Made by a program: the position numbers and the translations under genes. From assembly GCF_004363095.1 (NCBI RefSeq), contig NZ_SNYO01000003.1, positions 1 to 64,000 on the forward strand: a stretch of 64,000 bases of DNA. Direction: 5' to 3'. Under the pieces are notes generated by a model. That model was not told where the DNA came from. It ran no database searches and saw nothing but the letters and a program-made list of their open reading frames with translations. Below are positions 16,624 through 23,085 of this stretch, one piece after another. Positions within the stretch are counted from its first letter, which is position 1; each line of letters opens with the position of its first letter. This DNA is from Actinomycetospora succinea. GTDB lineage: Bacteria; Actinomycetota; Actinomycetes; Mycobacteriales; Pseudonocardiaceae.

Positions 16624-17594
16624 CCGCCGCCCCCGACCGTTCCGCCCCGCCGTCCGGCGGGGCGCCGGACCCGTTCCGCCACCTCGCGATCACCTACCGG
16701 GACGCCGACGCCCTCGTCGCGACCCTCGCCCCCGCGCTCGAGGAGGCGCTGGCCCGCGGGGACGTCGTGCTGGCCGTCGTCGACGACGTGGTCCGCGCGG
16801 CCCTCGAGCGGTACCTCGGCGACATGGTCGCGGGGATCGTCTTCGGCGAGCCGGCGCAGCCCTACACCTACAGCGGGCAGACGACGGCGGCGCGCCGTGC
16901 CGCGACGCTGCGCGAGATGACGGCGGGCGGACGCGCCGCCCTGGTCCTGTCCGACAGCTCGTCCGCCGGCGCCCCGGCCGCCTGGAGCGTGCTGGACGCG
17001 AGCTCGAACCTCGCCCTGCGCGGCCTCCCGGTGACGCTGGTCTGCCTGCGCGACGACGCCCGCGACGTCGAGGACAGCGACCGCTTCCTGCACTGGAACC
17101 ACCCCGAGCTCTACGTCGGGGCGACGGCGAGCCCGAACCCGCGCTACCTCACCCCCGACCAGGTGCTGACGGAGGTCCCCGCGCCGCCGGCGCCCGAGCT
17201 CGGCCCGCCGGACCGGACCACGGCGTTCGACGGCGTCGCCGCGCTGCGCGACATCCGGCGCGAGACGCACCGCCGCGGCGAGGAGGCCGGCCTCGACGAC
17301 GACCAGGTCGACGGCCTCGTCCTCGCGGTCGGCGAGCTGGTCAGCAACAGCATCGAGCACGGTCCGGGGCACGGCACGCTGTCGTGGTGGTCGCGGCCCG
17401 GACGGCTGATCGCCCAGATCAGCGATCCCGGGCGGATGACGACGACGACACCGGGGCTGCGCTGCCCGGAGACGCGGTCGGTGCGCGGCCGCGGCGTGTG
17501 GCTCGCGCGCCAGCTCACCGACGTGCTGCACCTCTGGACCGGCGCCGCCGGCACCCACGTCCGCCTCGAGATCGGCGACAGCGCCGGAAATTAG
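16620..17594 (+). CDS. MEDS-domain and HATPase anti-sigma kinase
   Basis: A 324-residue protein. The N-terminal MEDS-like sensory domain (about 16-175, RHLAITYRDADALVATLAPAL) is joined to a C-terminal GHKL ATPase (about 205-320) with an N-box ELVSNSIEHG, a D-box QISDPG and a G-box RGRGVWLARQLTD, as in RsbA/RsbW-type serine kinases. It would bind a sigma factor and phosphorylate the STAS partner encoded just before it. The GTG at 16620 overlaps the STAS stop (GTGA). The cognate sigma factor is not in the operon; the ECF42 factor next door is not of the class known to use this switch. Confidence 0.88.
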   Translation: MTAAPDRSAPPSGGAPDPFRHLAITYRDADALVATLAPALEEALARGDVVLAVVDDVVRAALERYLGDMVAGIVFGEPAQPYTYSGQTTAARRAATLREMTAGGRAALVLSDSSSAGAPAAWSVLDASSNLALRGLPVTLVCLRDDARDVEDSDRFLHWNHPELYVGATASPNPRYLTPDQVLTEVPAPPAPELGPPDRTTAFDGVAALRDIRRETHRRGEEAGLDDDQVDGLVLAVGELVSNSIEHGPGHGTLSWWSRPGRLIAQISDPGRMTTTTPGLRCPETRSVRGRGVWLARQLTDVLHLWTGAAGTHVRLEIGDSAGN

Positions 17595-17641
17595 TTCCCC
17601 GATTGCTCCCCCCACGCGCGGCTCCATGAGGTCTGCTCAGC

Positions 17642-17673
17642 CGCGCAGTCGTCGAGAACCCGACGGCTGCGCG
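17642..17673 (+). terminator. hairpin after the partner-switching operon
   Basis: CGCGCAGTCGTCG and CGACGGCTGCGCG form a 13-bp stem with one T-G wobble and a 6-nt loop, 48 bp after the last operon stop. No T-run follows, as is common for actinobacterial terminators. It separates the operon from the small gene at 17730. Confidence 0.6.
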
Positions 17674-17729
17674 ACACGTGTCGGCCGGGTGCCGCGCAAA
17701 CGGCCCCGCGCCACCAAGGAGGCCCATCG

Positions 17730-17885
17730 GTGATCATCCTCGGCGTCATCCTCATCATCCTGGGCTACGTGCTCGGGATCTCGATCCTCTACACGATCGG
17801 CGCGATCCTGCTCGTCGTCGGGCTGATCCTCACCATCCTCGGTGCGGTCGGCCGGGGGGTCGGTGGACGCAAGACCTACTTCTGA
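17730..17885 (+). CDS. DUF6131-like small membrane protein
   Basis: A 51-residue protein that is almost entirely two hydrophobic stretches (MIILGVILIILGYVLGISIL, then a TIGAILLVVGLILTILGAV stretch) with a short basic tail ending GGRKTYF. It matches the small actinobacterial DUF6131 family by length and pattern. The GTG start at 17730 is set by a near-perfect AAGGAGG at 17716-17722. It ends 5 bp before a long perfect hairpin that terminates it and the convergent dehydrogenase gene. Function unknown. Confidence 0.8.
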   Translation: MIILGVILIILGYVLGISILYTIGAILLVVGLILTILGAVGRGVGGRKTYF

Positions 17886-17890
17886 TGCTC

Positions 17891-17940
17891 CGCACGTGAG
17901 TGATCCGGGTCGTCCCGACGACCCGGATCACTCACGTGCG
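17891..17940. terminator. bidirectional hairpin, family A copy 1
   Basis: A perfect inverted repeat with 24-bp arms (17891-17914 and 17917-17940) around CC. The arms begin CGCACGTGAGTGATC and end GGGTCGTC. It sits between convergent genes, and the stop codon of the leftward dehydrogenase (17928-17930) lies inside the right arm. A covarying relative is at 50731-50782. Confidence 0.85.
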
Positions 17941-19007
17941 CGCAGCGCATGGGTCACGACCACCCGGTGCGGCTCCTCGGTCTTCTCGTGCAGGACCCGC
18001 AGGGCGGTGTTCACGTCGTCGAGCGCGAAGGTGTGCGTGATCGAGCGGCTCAGGTCGAGCCGGCCGGACTCGACGAGCCCCAGCACCTGCCGGATCGTCG
18101 AGACGGTGAACCCGTAGGAGCCGAGCAGCGCGAGCTGCTTGCGCACGAACGTCGTCGGCGGCACCACCGTGATCGGGTCGGCACCCAGGCCGGCGACCAC
18201 CGTGCGGCCCCCGATCCGCAGGACGTCCACCGCCTGCGCGATCGACTCGCGGCGCCCCACGAACTCGGCGGCGACGTCGACGCCCCGCCCGCCGGTGGCC
18301 GCGTGGACGTCGTCGAGCACGGTGCCGGACCCCGGGTCGAGCGCCACGTCGGCGCCCTGCTCGAGCGCGCGGTCGCGCTGGGTCGGCCGCGGGTCGACGG
18401 CGATCACGGGGAAGGCGCCGAGGAGGCGGGCGATCTGCACCGCGTGCAGGCCCAGGCCTCCGACCCCGATCACCGCCACCGACTCGCCCGCCCGGACGCG
18501 GCCGACGTCGACCAGCGCGTGGAACGGCGTCGCGACGGCGTCGGTGACGACCGCGCCCACCTCGAACGGCACGGACCCCGGGAGCCGGCAGAGGTTGCGG
18601 GCGGGGACGACGACGTACTCGCCGAGCCCGCCGTCGACATGGATGCCGATCCCGCGCCGGTGCAGGCAGACCTCGGCGTGCCCCGCCAGACAGTTCACGC
18701 ACGTGCCGTCGAAGACGAGCGGGGCGACCGCCACCCGGTCACCGGGCGCCCAGTCCCGGACCTCGGCGCCGACCTGTTCCACCGTTCCCGCGATCTCGTG
18801 GCCGAGGGCGATCGGCTGGAATCCGGTGGGCGTGATCCCCTCGATCGCGATGTGGATGTCCGACCCGCACAGGCCGACCGCGGCCACCCTGACCAGCACG
18901 TCGTCGTCGTGCCACAGCCGCGGGCGCGGCACCGTCTCGACCCGCAGCGGTTCCCCCCACGCGTAGAACCGCGCCGCCCGCATCGTCGCGTTCGCTGACT
19001 CCACCAC
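17928..19007 (-). CDS. zinc-dependent medium-chain alcohol dehydrogenase
   Basis: A 359-residue NAD(P)-dependent alcohol or polyol dehydrogenase. Catalytic zinc residues are visible in GLCGSDIH and ALGHEIAG. The lobe with CVNCLAGHAEVC carries three structural-zinc cysteines. The nucleotide fold shows VAVIGVGGLGLHAVQIA and then D in IAVDPRPTQRD, favouring NAD. The GTG at 19007 follows AAGGAGGGGG at 6 nt, a very strong ribosome site. It is monocistronic, ending inside the family A hairpin. The substrate is not identified; sorbitol- or threonine-dehydrogenase-like enzymes are closest in layout. Confidence 0.9.
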   Translation of the reverse strand: MVESANATMRAARFYAWGEPLRVETVPRPRLWHDDDVLVRVAAVGLCGSDIHIAIEGITPTGFQPIALGHEIAGTVEQVGAEVRDWAPGDRVAVAPLVFDGTCVNCLAGHAEVCLHRRGIGIHVDGGLGEYVVVPARNLCRLPGSVPFEVGAVVTDAVATPFHALVDVGRVRAGESVAVIGVGGLGLHAVQIARLLGAFPVIAVDPRPTQRDRALEQGADVALDPGSGTVLDDVHAATGGRGVDVAAEFVGRRESIAQAVDVLRIGGRTVVAGLGADPITVVPPTTFVRKQLALLGSYGFTVSTIRQVLGLVESGRLDLSRSITHTFALDDVNTALRVLHEKTEEPHRVVVTHALRARE

Positions 19008-19102
19008 GGCCGCCCCCTCCTTCGTGTCAGCAGTGTGGCGCCGTGGCTGCGTGCCCGGAATCTGGCGAACGGAGGCGACGGTGGGGCGAACGGCGTGGCG
19101 GG

Positions 19103-19399
19103 TCAGGCGGGGGCGATCCCGATGGGCGGGGTCGGCATCCAGCGCGGCGTCGTGTCGGGGCGGGTGGGCGCCGGCGGGACCGACACCGGGCCGCGGGGCG
19201 CGGGGATCCGGTCGTAGGGGATGGGCGGCGGGTAGCCCCAGGGCGTCCAGGTCGGCTCGCCCCGCCAGCCCGCCGCGATCGCGACGGCGTGGTGCCAGGC
19301 GGTGGCCGCCCAGGGCTCACCGAGCTCGGCCACGTCGGCCAGCCCGGCCGGCGCCTCGACCCGCGGCGGCGCGGGGTGCCGGATCATCTGTCGCTCCAT
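19103..19399 (-). CDS. small proline-rich hypothetical protein
   Basis: A 98-residue frame starting MERQMIRHPAPPRVEAPAGL, with a central GEPWAATAWHHAVAIAAGWRG segment and a proline-rich C-terminal half (WTPWGYPPPIPYDRIPAP). No family recognised. It overlaps the end of the DUF2238 gene by 16 nt on the same strand, suggesting coupling. No hydrophobic helix long enough to span a membrane is seen. Coding is supported by codon bias and position only. Confidence 0.5.
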   Translation of the reverse strand: MERQMIRHPAPPRVEAPAGLADVAELGEPWAATAWHHAVAIAAGWRGEPTWTPWGYPPPIPYDRIPAPRGPVSVPPAPTRPDTTPRWMPTPPIGIAPA

Positions 19400-20043
19400 G
19401 CTGCTGTGACGGTCCGGGGACCCGGAAGTGTTCCCACGTTCTGTCCTCTCGTGAGGTCGGCGAGGTCTCGGTCGTGTCGGCGGGCGAGCAGCAGCTGGGC
19501 GAGGAGCGCCCCGCACAGGCAGAGCGCCATGTCCCACTGCGTGTCCCAGACGTCGCCCTGGGTCGCGAGGTAGGCGTCGGCGCCCTGGCCCAGCGCCAGC
19601 GCGGACCACCACTCGAGGAGCTCGAAGAACGCGCTGAAGGCGAGGCAGGAGGCGGTGACCAGGGCGACGAGCAGCAGGCCGCGCCGCAGCGGACTGCGAC
19701 GGAGCAGCAGCTCGCGCACGGCGATCGCGGGGACGACGCCCTGGACGAGGTGGCCGAGCCGGTCGTACGGGTTGCGCGACAGGTCGAACGTCGCGCGCAC
19801 CCACTCGCCGAGCGGCGTCGCGGCGTACGTGTGGTGGCCGCCGTAGATCAGCACCAGGGCGTGCACGGCGAGCAGGACCGCCAGCAGCGGCGTCAGCGGG
19901 AAGCGGCGCCGGAGCACGATCACCACCGGCAGGAGCACCAGCACCCACGCGACCTCGAGCAGCCAGGTCAGGCGGTCGACGGGCGACACCGCGGACCACG
20001 CGAGCGCCGCCAGCACGACGGCGACGAGGGCCTTGTTGCGCAT
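19384..20043 (-). CDS. DUF2238 (YjdF-like) integral membrane protein
   Basis: A 219-residue polytopic membrane protein of the DUF2238/YjdF family, with about six hydrophobic segments. Conserved family pieces are IYGGHHTYA, NPYDRLGHLVQG and SAFFELLEWWSAL...GQGADAYLATQGDVWDTQWDM. The frame is open further upstream, but ATG 20043 gives the usual short N-terminus (MRNKALVAVVLAALAW). GGAGG abuts that ATG with no spacing, so the exact start is uncertain. Function unknown. Confidence 0.82.
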   Translation of the reverse strand: MRNKALVAVVLAALAWSAVSPVDRLTWLLEVAWVLVLLPVVIVLRRRFPLTPLLAVLLAVHALVLIYGGHHTYAATPLGEWVRATFDLSRNPYDRLGHLVQGVVPAIAVRELLLRRSPLRRGLLLVALVTASCLAFSAFFELLEWWSALALGQGADAYLATQGDVWDTQWDMALCLCGALLAQLLLARRHDRDLADLTRGQNVGTLPGPRTVTAAWSDR

Positions 20044-20359
20044 CCTCCGACGCTCACAGGAATCGCGCCGCGCGTCGTCGGTACTTCTACGTGGTCGTGG
20101 CGCTGGCAACGAGAAGATCACCGGGCGTCGACGGCTCATGATCGTGGTCTCGGTGACGAAACCCCTCGAAACTGCGGGCGGACGTCACCGAGACGGCGAT
20201 CAAGGCGAGGCGGTCGGTGTCGCCGGTCTGATCGATCTTCGTCGTGAGAACCGTTGACTGCGCGTCCCGGCTCGACCTGAGCGGTGCGCTCGAGGCGCAT
20301 CCGCTCGGACCTGCCGTGGCGGTCGCGGTCACCGCCCTCGCGGGCGTCCGACTCGGCGC
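20044..20359. other. 316-bp gap without a convincing gene
   Basis: Both flanking genes run leftward. Short frames here have no family match or ribosome site. The stretch has a perfect 12-bp inverted repeat at 20147-20194 and is otherwise featureless to me. It probably holds the promoter of the DUF2238 gene near 20050-20100. Confidence 0.5.
20147..20194. repeat. 12-bp inverted repeat element
   Basis: GTCTCGGTGACG (20147-20158) and CGTCACCGAGAC (20183-20194) are perfect inverted arms around a 24-nt spacer that contains GAAACCCCTCGAAACTGC across its left edge. It lies in a gene-free gap and could be a dispersed palindromic element or an operator. Only one copy is seen in this window. Confidence 0.5.
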
Positions 20360-21010
20360 TCAGTCGCCGTGGCGCAGCACCCCGCGCACCGCATACGACG
20401 CGAGGCCCTCGGCGAGGCGGCGGGTGCGGTCGTCGGTGTCGTGCGCGCTCGGGCGGTACCAGACCGTCGACCAGTTCAACGCCCCGAGCACGGCGCGGAC
20501 GGCGAGGTCGGGGTCGGGCGCGTCGAAGGCGCCGGTCGCGACACCGTCCGCCATCACCGCGCGCCAGAGCTCCTCGTAGGCGTCGCGCGCCTCGACGATG
20601 TAGCGGAACGGGTTGGCCTCGCCGGGCTCGCTCGCGCGCCCGGTGACGAGGTGGATGGTGTGCAGGGTGACCGCCTGGACGTCGTTCTGGCGCATGAGGA
20701 CCAGCGCGTGCTCGACGGCCATCTCCTCGAGCCGGGCCGCGGGATCGAGCCCCGGCCGGCCCGCCACCGGCTCGACGGCCTCGCGCAGCGTGCGGGCGCC
20801 GAGCAGCAGGATGTCCTCGAGGACGCGGGCCTTGCTCCGGTAGTAGTGGTAGACCCGGCCCTTGGTCGCGCCGAGCTCGTCGGCGATGTCGTCCATGCTC
20901 GAGCCGGCGTAGCCGCGGCCGGCGAAGGTCTTGGCCGCCGCGGCCAGCACCGCGGACCGGCCCTGGTCACCGGGCCCCGGCCGTCCCTGGCTGATCGCGG
21001 TCACGCTCAC
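20360..21010 (-). CDS. TetR family transcriptional repressor
   Basis: A 216-residue TetR regulator. The helix-turn-helix is at about residues 30-65 (SSMDDIADELGATKGRVYHYYRSK), followed by a C-terminal helical ligand domain. The GTG at 21010 has GGAGGGG about 5 nt upstream. It is divergent from the nitroreductase operon. A palindrome at 21063-21084 overlaps the promoter there, so it very probably represses that operon and perhaps itself. The GRVYHYYRSK recognition end is common in TetR proteins that respond to CoA thioesters, which would fit the ligase in the operon; this is inference. Confidence 0.88.
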   Translation of the reverse strand: MSVTAISQGRPGPGDQGRSAVLAAAAKTFAGRGYAGSSMDDIADELGATKGRVYHYYRSKARVLEDILLLGARTLREAVEPVAGRPGLDPAARLEEMAVEHALVLMRQNDVQAVTLHTIHLVTGRASEPGEANPFRYIVEARDAYEELWRAVMADGVATGAFDAPDPDLAVRAVLGALNWSTVWYRPSAHDTDDRTRRLAEGLASYAVRGVLRHGD

Positions 21011-21043
21011 CCGATCCCCTCCGGAACTGCTCCGACGTGACCC

Positions 21044-21084
21044 TTGACACTAGGCGACGAGCCAACATACTACTGCGTAGGTTG
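21044..21084 (+). promoter_or_regulatory. promoter with overlapping TetR-type operator
   Basis: TTGACA at 21044-21049 is followed 17 bp later by ATACTA, a fair -10 box. A 22-bp interrupted palindrome, CAAC-x-TAC and GTA-x-GTTG, spans 21063-21084 and covers the -10. This is the expected arrangement for repression by the divergent TetR protein. Confidence 0.65.
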
Positions 21085-21104
21085 CCCGAAGGGAGCACGA
21101 CGCC

Positions 21105-21773
21105 GTGGCTCTGCCTGCCGACACCGACCTCGGTCTCTCCGCCGAGGACGTCCTCACCACCACCCGCAGCGTGCGCAAGCGCCTCGACTTCGAGCGGCCC
21201 GTGCCCAAGGAGCTGCTCACCGACTGCGTCCGGGTCGCCCTGCAGGCCCCGTCGGGGTCGAACCGGTGGCTCATGCAGTTCGTGATCGTCACCGACCGGG
21301 AGCGGCGCGAGGCGCTCGCCGCCGTCTACCGGGAGGCCTACGAGCAGTACCGGCAGATCCCGACCTACATCGGGGCGGTCGACAAGGGCACGCCCGAGCG
21401 CAACGCCAGCCAGCAGCGCACGTCGGGCTCGGCCGACTACCTCGCCGAGAACATGCACCGCGCGCCCGCGCTCGTCCTCGCCTGCGCCATGGGGCGGCCG
21501 GACAACGGGCCGTCGATCGCGAAGACCACGCTGCTCGGCAGCGTCATGCCCGGCATGTGGTCGTTCATGCTCGCCGCCCGCGCCCGCGGGCTCGGCACCG
21601 CGTGGACGTCCGTCTCGCTGTTCCGTGAGCAGGAGACCGCGGACGTCGTCGGCATCCCGATCGACGAGGTGACGATCGCGGCGCTCTCGCCGGTCGCGTA
21701 CACCCTGGGCACCGACTTCCGTCCGGCCCTGCGCCCGGACCCGGAGGAGGTCATCCACTGGGAGCAGTGGTGA
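21105..21773 (+). CDS. nitroreductase family flavoprotein
   Basis: A 222-residue FMN-dependent oxidoreductase. TTRSVRKRLDF near the N-terminus and LQAPSGSNRWLMQFVIV (about 46-62) form the FMN phosphate pocket. The AARARGLGTAWTSVSLF segment and a C-terminal PVAYTLGTDFRPALR match the family. The GTG start at 21105 follows GAAGGGAG. First gene of a four-gene operon with nitronate monooxygenase, EthD and acyl-CoA ligase. It may reduce a nitro group, quinone or enone on the pathway substrate. Confidence 0.9.
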   Translation: MALPADTDLGLSAEDVLTTTRSVRKRLDFERPVPKELLTDCVRVALQAPSGSNRWLMQFVIVTDRERREALAAVYREAYEQYRQIPTYIGAVDKGTPERNASQQRTSGSADYLAENMHRAPALVLACAMGRPDNGPSIAKTTLLGSVMPGMWSFMLAARARGLGTAWTSVSLFREQETADVVGIPIDEVTIAALSPVAYTLGTDFRPALRPDPEEVIHWEQW

Positions 21774-22687
21774 TCTCGGTGTCTCTTCGGGATCGCCTGC
21801 GCCTACCGCTCGTCGCCGCCCCGATGCTGACGGTCTCGGGCCCGGACGTCGTCGCCGCGGCGTGCTCCGCCGGGGTGATCGGCGCGTTCCCGACCGCGAA
21901 CTGCCGGTCGGTGGACGAGCTCGACGACTGGCTCGGCCTGCTCGACGGGAAGCTCGACGCCGCGCACGCCCCCATCGCGGCCAACCTCATCGTCCACCGC
22001 TCGAACCGCCGTCTCGAGGCCGATCTCGAGGTCCTCGTCCGCCGCCGCTGCGAGCTGGTGATCACGAGCGTGGGCTCGCCCGCCGGGGTGGTCGACGACC
22101 TGCACGGCGCGGGCACCACGGTCTGGTCGGACGTGGCGACGATCCGCCACGCCGAGCGCGCGATCGAGGCCGGCGCCGACGGCCTGATCCTGCTCACCGC
22201 CGGCGCGGGCGGGCAGACGGGCGCGATGAACCCGTTCGCGTTCGTCCGCGAGGTCCGCCGCCGGTACGCCGGCACGGTGGTGCTCGCCGGCGGCATCGGC
22301 GACGGCGCGTCCCTGGCGGCGGCCCGGGTGCTCGGCGCCGACCTGGGCTACGCCGGCACCCGCTTCCTCGCGACCCGCGAGAGCCTGGCCGCGCCCGAGT
22401 ACAAGGCCATGGTCACGGCCGCGACCAGCGGCGACATCGTCCTCACCGACGCCGTCACCGGCCTGCCCGCCTCGTTCCTGCGCGCGACCCTCCCCGAGGG
22501 GGACGCCGAGTCCGCCGGCTTCGACGTCGCGACCACCCTCGCCGGCGCCAACGGCGGGCGCCGTTCCCGCTGGCAGGACGCCTGGAGCGCCGGCCACGTC
22601 ACCGGCGTCGTCGACGACGTCCCGACCGTCGCCGAGCTCGTCGACCGCCTCGCCCTCGAGTACGCCGCCGCCGGCGGCCCCGCCTGA
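21770..22687 (+). CDS. nitronate monooxygenase/2-nitropropane dioxygenase-like enzyme
   Basis: A 305-residue FMN TIM-barrel protein. Typical pieces are LPLVAAPMLTVSGPDVVAAA, ITSVGSP, EAGADGLILLTAGAGGQTG with the FMN-binding glycines, VVLAGGIGDGASLAAARVLGADLGYAGTRFLAT split over about 165-200, and EYKAMV. GTG 21770 overlaps the nitroreductase stop as GTGA; GTG 21767 would add one residue. Members oxidise nitronates or act as enoyl reductases. Pairing with a nitroreductase suggests nitro-compound metabolism, but several homologues serve other flavin chemistry. Confidence 0.88.
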   Translation: MISVSLRDRLRLPLVAAPMLTVSGPDVVAAACSAGVIGAFPTANCRSVDELDDWLGLLDGKLDAAHAPIAANLIVHRSNRRLEADLEVLVRRRCELVITSVGSPAGVVDDLHGAGTTVWSDVATIRHAERAIEAGADGLILLTAGAGGQTGAMNPFAFVREVRRRYAGTVVLAGGIGDGASLAAARVLGADLGYAGTRFLATRESLAAPEYKAMVTAATSGDIVLTDAVTGLPASFLRATLPEGDAESAGFDVATTLAGANGGRRSRWQDAWSAGHVTGVVDDVPTVAELVDRLALEYAAAGGPA

Positions 22688-22714
22688 CCGATCCCGCAAC
22701 CCCTGGAGGACACC

Positions 22715-23053
22715 GTGTACAAGCTCTACGCCTTCTGGTCCGCGCCGAAGCCCGAGGACCGCGAGGCCTTCGAGGAGTACTACGCCAGCACGCACGTCCC
22801 GCGCGCGGCCGCCGTCCCGCACCTCGAGTCGATCGTCACGACGCTGACGACCGACGGCCTCGGCGACGCGCAGCCGGTGACCTACCGGATCGCCGAGATG
22901 GCGTTCGCCGACCGCGCCGCGTTCGAGGCCAGCACCCAGTCGCCCGAGTGGGCCGAGATGCGCGGCTGCTCCGGCGACATCATCGAGCGCTTCGGGGTGA
23001 GCCTCACCGTCTCGATGGGCGAGGAGGTCGTCGGGAAGCCGACGAACCGCTGA
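22715..23053 (+). CDS. EthD family protein
   Basis: A 112-residue alpha/beta ferredoxin-like protein beginning VYKLYAFWSAPKPEDREAFEEYY, with STHVPRAAAVPHLESI carrying the conserved His, the EthD family pattern. It starts with GTG 22715 after CTGGAGGA. EthD proteins accompany ether and aromatic degradation operons as small dimeric accessory or ring-modifying proteins. Here it sits between the monooxygenase and the CoA ligase genes. Confidence 0.85.
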   Translation: MYKLYAFWSAPKPEDREAFEEYYASTHVPRAAAVPHLESIVTTLTTDGLGDAQPVTYRIAEMAFADRAAFEASTQSPEWAEMRGCSGDIIERFGVSLTVSMGEEVVGKPTNR

Positions 23054-23085
23054 CCGCCGGCCGACCGCGACCCCGGAGGAAGTCG

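Noticed and set aside
17669-17685. Third copy of the 74-bp dispersed repeat
   Set aside because: Only CTGCGCGACACG matches; the rest differs and belongs to a separate hairpin.
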